Source: Lachnospiraceae bacterium (GTDB lineage Bacteria > Bacillota > Clostridia > Lachnospirales > Lachnospiraceae). Taken from it: DNA of 64,000 nt. This document shows, in pieces, positions 60,506-64,000 of the stretch. Each line of letters begins with the position of its first letter. Position 1 is the first letter of the stretch. Made by a program: the position numbers and the translations under genes. Where the stretch lies: positions 20,957 to 84,956 of the forward strand of contig JAFTWC010000029.1 in NCBI GenBank assembly GCA_017465475.1, in the 5' to 3' direction. Below the pieces are notes generated by a model. That model had not been told where the DNA came from, made no database searches, and worked only from the letters and a program-made list of their open reading frames with translations.

Positions 60506-60559
60506 GGTGTTTTTTAGAAATTGATTTGAATAAAAAGATTGAAAAGTATTAAACAGAAC

Positions 60560-60588
60560 TTGTGTTCTGATGCGATTTATGATATAAT
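60560..60588 (+). promoter_or_regulatory. Promoter of the small toxin gene
   Basis: TTGTGT (60560-60565), 17 bp, TATAAT (60583-60588). The transcript would begin with a stable hairpin, GCCGGTAG-G-CTACCGGC (60600-60616 region). Confidence 0.6.
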
Positions 60589-60675
60589 AATCATAGTAGC
60601 CGGTAGGCTACCGGCAATCGTGTACATACCGTATGGTAAAGGGTGGGTGACCTTCATTCGAACGGAATGGAGGTG

Positions 60676-60771
60676 ATGCCGATGAAGAATCGTTTTGATT
60701 TTAAGGATTTGATGTCCTTTGGAATGTTCCTTCTGGCATTGTTGACATTCATTGTTTTAGTTTGTCAATAA
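60676..60771 (+). CDS. Putative holin-like small toxin
   Basis: A 31-residue peptide: basic/polar start MPMKNRFDFKDLMSFG, then one TM segment FLLALLTFIVLVC. GGAGGTGATG (the ATG included) gives a very strong SD 6 bp upstream of ATG 60676, and a second in-frame ATG follows at 60682. The size and layout match type I holin-like toxins of Firmicutes. An opposite-strand promoter and a bidirectional terminator downstream provide the expected antisense RNA. Too short for ordinary gene callers. Toxicity is inferred. Confidence 0.65.
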   Translation: MPMKNRFDFKDLMSFGMFLLALLTFIVLVCQ

Positions 60772-60780
60772 CATAGTAAC

Positions 60781-60822
60781 AAAAAACCTTCCCTGTACTT
60801 TGACGAGTAGGGAAGGTTTTTT
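60781..60822. terminator. Bidirectional terminator of the toxin locus
   Basis: AAAAAACCTTCCCT is inverted as AGGGAAGGTTTTTT with a 14-base loop; works for the toxin mRNA (plus) and the antisense RNA (minus). Confidence 0.9.
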
Positions 60823-60866
60823 CTCTTACCCAAGGTCAACCACTCTGTGGCGATTGCCTTTTTCTA
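60781..60866 (-). ncRNA. Probable antisense RNA of the toxin locus
   Basis: A minus-strand promoter (TTGAAA 60894-60899, 16 bp, TATAAT 60872-60877) would start a transcript near 60866. It runs to the shared terminator, about 85 nt, and overlaps the toxin mRNA 3' end through the hairpin. Start and end are predicted, not mapped. Confidence 0.5.
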
Positions 60867-60871
60867 AGTTT

Positions 60872-60899
60872 ATTATATCATAAGTTTTAAGAGTTTCAA
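60872..60899 (-). promoter_or_regulatory. Promoter of the antisense RNA
   Basis: TTGAAA and TATAAT spaced by 16 bp on the minus strand. Confidence 0.6.
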
Positions 60900-60996
60900 G
60901 TACATTTTGCGAAAAGTTCGTACAGAACCGTAGAATTGTGTTATTTCGAAAAAAGTGCTTTTCTTTTTCAACATATTGTGGTATCATATATATTTA

Positions 60997-61072
60997 GCGG
61001 AGATATATCCCGAGACTTCTGAAAAGCAAGTTGGTTCCGGCGTGTTTTTCAGTTGTTTCGGCTCATCTCCGC
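60997..61072 (+). promoter_or_regulatory. Long hairpin in the pnp leader
   Basis: Three nested stems: GCGGAGAT/ATCTCCGC, CCGAGAC/GTTTCGG and CTGAAAA/TTTTCAG. A long stem before pnp recalls the RNase III-processed, autoregulated pnp leader of E. coli. The mechanism here is inferred. Confidence 0.6.
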
Positions 61073-61095
61073 AATACAACAAAAGGAGATTTGAA

Positions 61096-63189
61096 ATGGC
61101 ATTTAAGAGTTTTTCAATGGAACTTGCAGGCAGAACTTTGACCGTAGATATCGGCAGAGTTGCCGCACAGGCAAACGGTGCAGCTTTCATGCACTATGGT
61201 AACACCACGGTTCTTTCCACCGCTACGGCTTCCGAAAAGCCGCGTGACGGTATCGATTTCTTCCCGCTCAGCGTAGAGTATGAGGAGAAGTTGTACGCAG
61301 TAGGTAAGATTCCGGGAGGCTTCAACCGCAGAGAGGGTAAGGCTTCCGAAAACGCAATCCTTACTTCTCGTGTAATTGACCGTCCGATGCGTCCGTTATT
61401 CCCGAAGGATTACAGAAACGACGTTACCTTAAACAACATGGTTATGTCCGTAGATCCGGAGTGCAGCCCGGAGCTTACCGCAATGCTTGGTTCCGCAATC
61501 GCAGTAGCGATTTCCGATATTCCGTTTGACGGTCCGTGTGCTACCACCCAGGTAGGTATGATTAACGGAGAGTTCGTATTCAACCCGAATTCTTCCCAGA
61601 ACAAGGTTTCCGACTTAAAGCTTACCGTAGCTTCCACCCGTGATAAGGTGATCATGATCGAAGCAGGCGCAAACGAAGTACCGGAAGCAAAGATGATTGA
61701 GGCAATTTATGCCGCTCACGAGATTAACCAGCAGGTAATCGCATTTATCGATAAGATTGTTGCAGAGTGCGGTAAGGAAAAGCACACCTACACCAGTTGT
61801 GCGGTTCCGGAAGAGTTATTCGCAGCGATTAAGGAAATTGTTCCGCCGACAGAGATGGAAGAGGCCGTATTTACGGATGAGAAGCAGACCCGTGAGGAGA
61901 ACATCCGTCAGATTACCGCTCGTCTCGAGGAAGCTTTCGCTGATAACGAAGAGTGGCTTGCAGTACTTGGCGAGGCTATTTATCAGTATCAGAAGAAGAC
62001 CGTTCGTAAGATGATTTTAAAGGATCACAAGCGTCCGGACGGCAGAGAGCTTACCCAGATTCGTAAGTTAGCAGCAGAAGTAGATATTATCCCGCGTGTA
62101 CATGGTTCCGCTATGTTCACCAGAGGTCAGACCCAGATTTGTAACGTAACCACTTTGGCTCCGCTTTCCGATGCACAGAAGCTTGACGGACTTGATGAGA
62201 ACGAAGTGTCCAAGCGTTACATGCATCACTACAACTTCCCGGCTTACTCCGTAGGTGAGACCAAGGTTTCCAGAGGTCCGGGACGTCGTGAAATCGGTCA
62301 CGGTGCACTTGCTGAGAGAGCACTCCTTCCGGTTCTTCCGACCGAGGATGTATTCCCGTACGCTATTCGTACCGTATCTGAGACCTTTGAGTCCAACGGT
62401 TCTACCTCCATGGCATCTACCTGTGCTTCCTGTATGTCCCTTATGGCTGCAGGTGTTCCGATTCGTAAGATGGTTGCAGGTATTTCCTGTGGTCTTGTAA
62501 CCGGTGATACTGATGATGATTATGTATTGTTAACCGATATTCAGGGTCTTGAGGACTTCTTCGGTGATATGGACTTTAAGGTAACCGGTACTGATGAAGG
62601 TATTACTGCAATTCAGATGGATATTAAGATTCATGGTCTTACCAGAAGTATCGTTGAGGGTGCTATCGCAAGATGTCGTGAAGCAAGAATGTTCATCATG
62701 GAGAACTGCATGAAGCCGGCCATCGCAGAGCCGAGACCGGAAGTAAATGAGTACGCTCCGAAGATTGTTCAGATTCAGATTGATCCGGCGAAGATCGGTG
62801 AGGTGGTTGGTCAGAGAGGTAAGACCATCAACGAAATCATCGCTCGTACCAATGTAAAGATTGATATTACCGATGATGGTAAGGTATCTGTTTGCGGTAC
62901 TGACAAGGAAATGATGGACAAGGCAGTAGAGATGATTAAGATTATCACTACTGAGTTTGAAGAAGGCCAGATTTTCAAGGGTACTGTTGTAAGCATTAAG
63001 GAATTCGGTGCATTCATCGAGTTCGCACCCGGTAAGGAAGGTATGGTTCATATTTCCAAGATTGCTAAGGAAAGAATCAACCATGTAGAAGATGTACTTA
63101 CTTTAGGTGACAAGGTAACTGTTGTATGCTTAGGTAAGGATAAGATGGGCAGAATCAGCTTCTCTATGAAGGATGTAGCTCAGGCTTAA
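61096..63189 (+). CDS. pnp: Polynucleotide phosphorylase
   Basis: A 697-residue 3'-5' phosphorolytic exoribonuclease that also makes RNA tails. Two RNase PH-like domains (about 1-230 and 310-540) with GKIPGGFNRREGKASENAILTSR and RGQTQICNVTTLAPL, then a KH domain (KIGEVVGQRGKTINEII) and an S1 domain (GTVVSIKEFGAFIEFAPGKEGMVHISK). ATG 61096 follows AAAGGAG; the longer frame runs through the structured leader. rpsO and pnp, adjacent in many bacteria, are 12 kb apart here. Highly expressed codon use. Confidence 0.98.
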   Translation: MAFKSFSMELAGRTLTVDIGRVAAQANGAAFMHYGNTTVLSTATASEKPRDGIDFFPLSVEYEEKLYAVGKIPGGFNRREGKASENAILTSRVIDRPMRPLFPKDYRNDVTLNNMVMSVDPECSPELTAMLGSAIAVAISDIPFDGPCATTQVGMINGEFVFNPNSSQNKVSDLKLTVASTRDKVIMIEAGANEVPEAKMIEAIYAAHEINQQVIAFIDKIVAECGKEKHTYTSCAVPEELFAAIKEIVPPTEMEEAVFTDEKQTREENIRQITARLEEAFADNEEWLAVLGEAIYQYQKKTVRKMILKDHKRPDGRELTQIRKLAAEVDIIPRVHGSAMFTRGQTQICNVTTLAPLSDAQKLDGLDENEVSKRYMHHYNFPAYSVGETKVSRGPGRREIGHGALAERALLPVLPTEDVFPYAIRTVSETFESNGSTSMASTCASCMSLMAAGVPIRKMVAGISCGLVTGDTDDDYVLLTDIQGLEDFFGDMDFKVTGTDEGITAIQMDIKIHGLTRSIVEGAIARCREARMFIMENCMKPAIAEPRPEVNEYAPKIVQIQIDPAKIGEVVGQRGKTINEIIARTNVKIDITDDGKVSVCGTDKEMMDKAVEMIKIITTEFEEGQIFKGTVVSIKEFGAFIEFAPGKEGMVHISKIAKERINHVEDVLTLGDKVTVVCLGKDKMGRISFSMKDVAQA

Positions 63190-63205
63190 TTTCAAAAAGA
63201 ATCAT

Positions 63206-63240
63206 ATACCACTGTGGGGTGACTTGCAGTGGTATTTTTT
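63206..63240 (+). terminator. Intrinsic terminator after pnp
   Basis: ATACCACTG/CAGTGGTAT stem with a 12-base loop and six T. Confidence 0.9.
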
Positions 63241-63360
63241 CGTATTTACTTCTACATTTACAGTTTTTTTAGAAATGTTTATTTTTAGATAATTGTATTT
63301 GTAGATTGACAGGAGTACTATTTATTACAAAGAGTGATTCTGTCAGGAGAGGTATCTATA

Positions 63361-63753
63361 ATGAAAGAAAAATTTATGCGTTTTATGCAAGGAAGATATG
63401 GAAATGACCAGTTCAATCGTTTTTTAATGATTGTAGCGATGGTGTTGTTGATTTTATCGGTGTTTGGATTGGATTTATTGTATTTCATCGCTATTGCAGT
63501 AATGGTATACGTATATTTTCGTATGTTTTCCAAACAGATATATAAGCGCTCAGCAGAAAATCAGAAATACTTGCAATATGAGTGGAAGGTAAAGGCCAAG
63601 TTACAGAAAAAGAAAAGTCAGCTGCAACAGTCCAAGACTCATCGTATATATAAATGTCCTAATTGTAAGCAGAAGATTCGTGTTCCAAAGGGACGTGGAC
63701 GAATTGCCACTACCTGCAGAAAGTGTGGGCATGAGTTTATTAAAAAGAGTTAG
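63361..63753 (+). CDS. Two-TM protein with C-terminal zinc ribbon, unknown function
   Basis: A 130-residue protein. TM1-TM2 region: FLMIVAMVLLILSVFGLDLL and YFIAIAVMVYVYFRMF (about residues 21-55). A Lys/Gln-rich helix follows (about 60-92), then a zinc ribbon CPNCKQKIRVPKG-x7-CRKCGHEF. The ribbon should be cytoplasmic, given the positive residues beside it. Not a family I can name. ATG 63361 has GGAGAGG 8 bp upstream; the longer frame has none. The DUF5685 gene starts 9 bp downstream, so the two are probably co-transcribed. Confidence 0.75.
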   Translation: MKEKFMRFMQGRYGNDQFNRFLMIVAMVLLILSVFGLDLLYFIAIAVMVYVYFRMFSKQIYKRSAENQKYLQYEWKVKAKLQKKKSQLQQSKTHRIYKCPNCKQKIRVPKGRGRIATTCRKCGHEFIKKS

Positions 63754-63762
63754 GAGGCCGCA

Positions 63763-64000
63763 ATGTTTGGATATATTATTGTAAACAAGGCGGAAATGAA
63801 ATTTAAAGAATTTGATGTATATCATTCCTATTATTGCGGACTATGTCAGGTGTTAAAGAAACGTAGCGGCTGGAGAGGACAGATTACACTTAGTTATGAT
63901 ATGACTTTTGTGTTGATGCTGTTGACTGCGCTCTATGAGCCGGAAACTGTTCATGGTACATGTAAATGTGTAGCTCATCCTTTTTAAAAGCATGAAATCC
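63763..64000 (+). pseudogene. DUF5685 gene with an early in-frame stop (continues past the window)
   Basis: The start matches DUF5685 proteins: MFGYIIVNKAEMKFKEFDVY, then SYYCGLCQVLKKR, LSYDMTFVLMLLTALYEPET and CKCVAHPF. TAA at 63985-63987 follows HPF, but the same frame continues KHEI, where family members read HPF(E/K)KH. The stop therefore looks like a single-base change of a Lys or Glu codon. Full-length members run several hundred residues; the rest lies beyond the window. Family recall is from memory. Confidence 0.65.

Noticed and set aside
1-64000. Prophage, insertion sequence or integrative element
   Set aside because: No integrase, transposase, capsid or conjugation genes were found; traX and the holin-like peptide alone do not indicate one.

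Overview
The window looks like a chromosomal segment of a low-GC, spore-forming, strictly anaerobic Firmicute, most likely a Lachnospiraceae-type Clostridium relative. The signs are AT-rich spacers with strong SD sequences, short operons, a complete [FeFe]-hydrogenase maturase set (hydE-hydG-hydF), sporulation-linked genes (a spore photoproduct lyase domain and a signal-less SPOR-domain amidase), and small families typical of this group (DUF6465, DUF4867, DUF5685, DUF2812). Species assignment is inference. I see no prophage, insertion sequence, rRNA operon or CRISPR array.

Layout. 1-6 kb: the 3' part of a heterodimeric ABC exporter, an autoregulated-looking HTH gene and a GH31 alpha-glucosidase. 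6-13.5 kb: gdhA, a DUF6465 protein, a lipoprotein, then a tight run of mscL with a zinc ribbon, two CobW-type GTPase genes (one with a His/Cys repeat, one fused to a YcgQ-like domain), a phosphodiesterase and an amidase. 13.5-23.2 kb: a CmpB-type membrane protein, the aroF-tyrA operon, a LytTR gene with a membrane partner, an oxidoreductase, a YgiQ-type radical SAM protein, yqeG, aroK, aroQ and efp. 23.4-29.8 kb: a low-complexity lipoprotein, a HAD-GNAT fusion, lysC, DUF4867, traX, an AI-2E family permease and a frameshifted lepB. 29.8-35 kb: comFB-like gene, hydE, hydG, hydF and a D-2-hydroxyacid dehydrogenase. 35-43 kb, mostly minus strand: a deoxyinosine glycosylase-like gene, padR-DUF2812, tRNA-Leu(CAA), trkA-trkH, an SDR gene and a nucleosidase-spore photoproduct lyase fusion. 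43-49.3 kb: gpmI, secG, rnr, smpB (interrupted by an in-frame TAG), an HD-GYP gene and rpsO. 49.5-56.5 kb: pyrB-pyrI, then a uronate/pectin cluster (uxaC, lacI, kdgK, GH28 polygalacturonase). 56.6-64 kb: an ABC exporter, a tetR-flavoreductase pair with a doubled operator, a probable type I toxin-antitoxin locus, pnp, a zinc-ribbon membrane protein and a DUF5685 gene with an early in-frame stop.

The functional groups are aromatic amino acid synthesis (aroF, tyrA, aroK, aroQ), pyrimidine synthesis (pyrBI), RNA turnover and ribosome rescue (rnr, smpB, pnp), hydrogenase maturation, and uronate catabolism under a LacI-type repressor whose probable operator overlaps the kdgK transcription start.

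The most checkable oddities are three conserved genes that carry single-base lesions (lepB -1 frameshift, smpB TAG, DUF5685 TAA). Other notable items are several complete promoter-operator modules, a hairpin that would bury a ribosome binding site, two unusual protein fusions, a small toxin gene facing an antisense promoter, and two structured intergenic elements of unknown nature.
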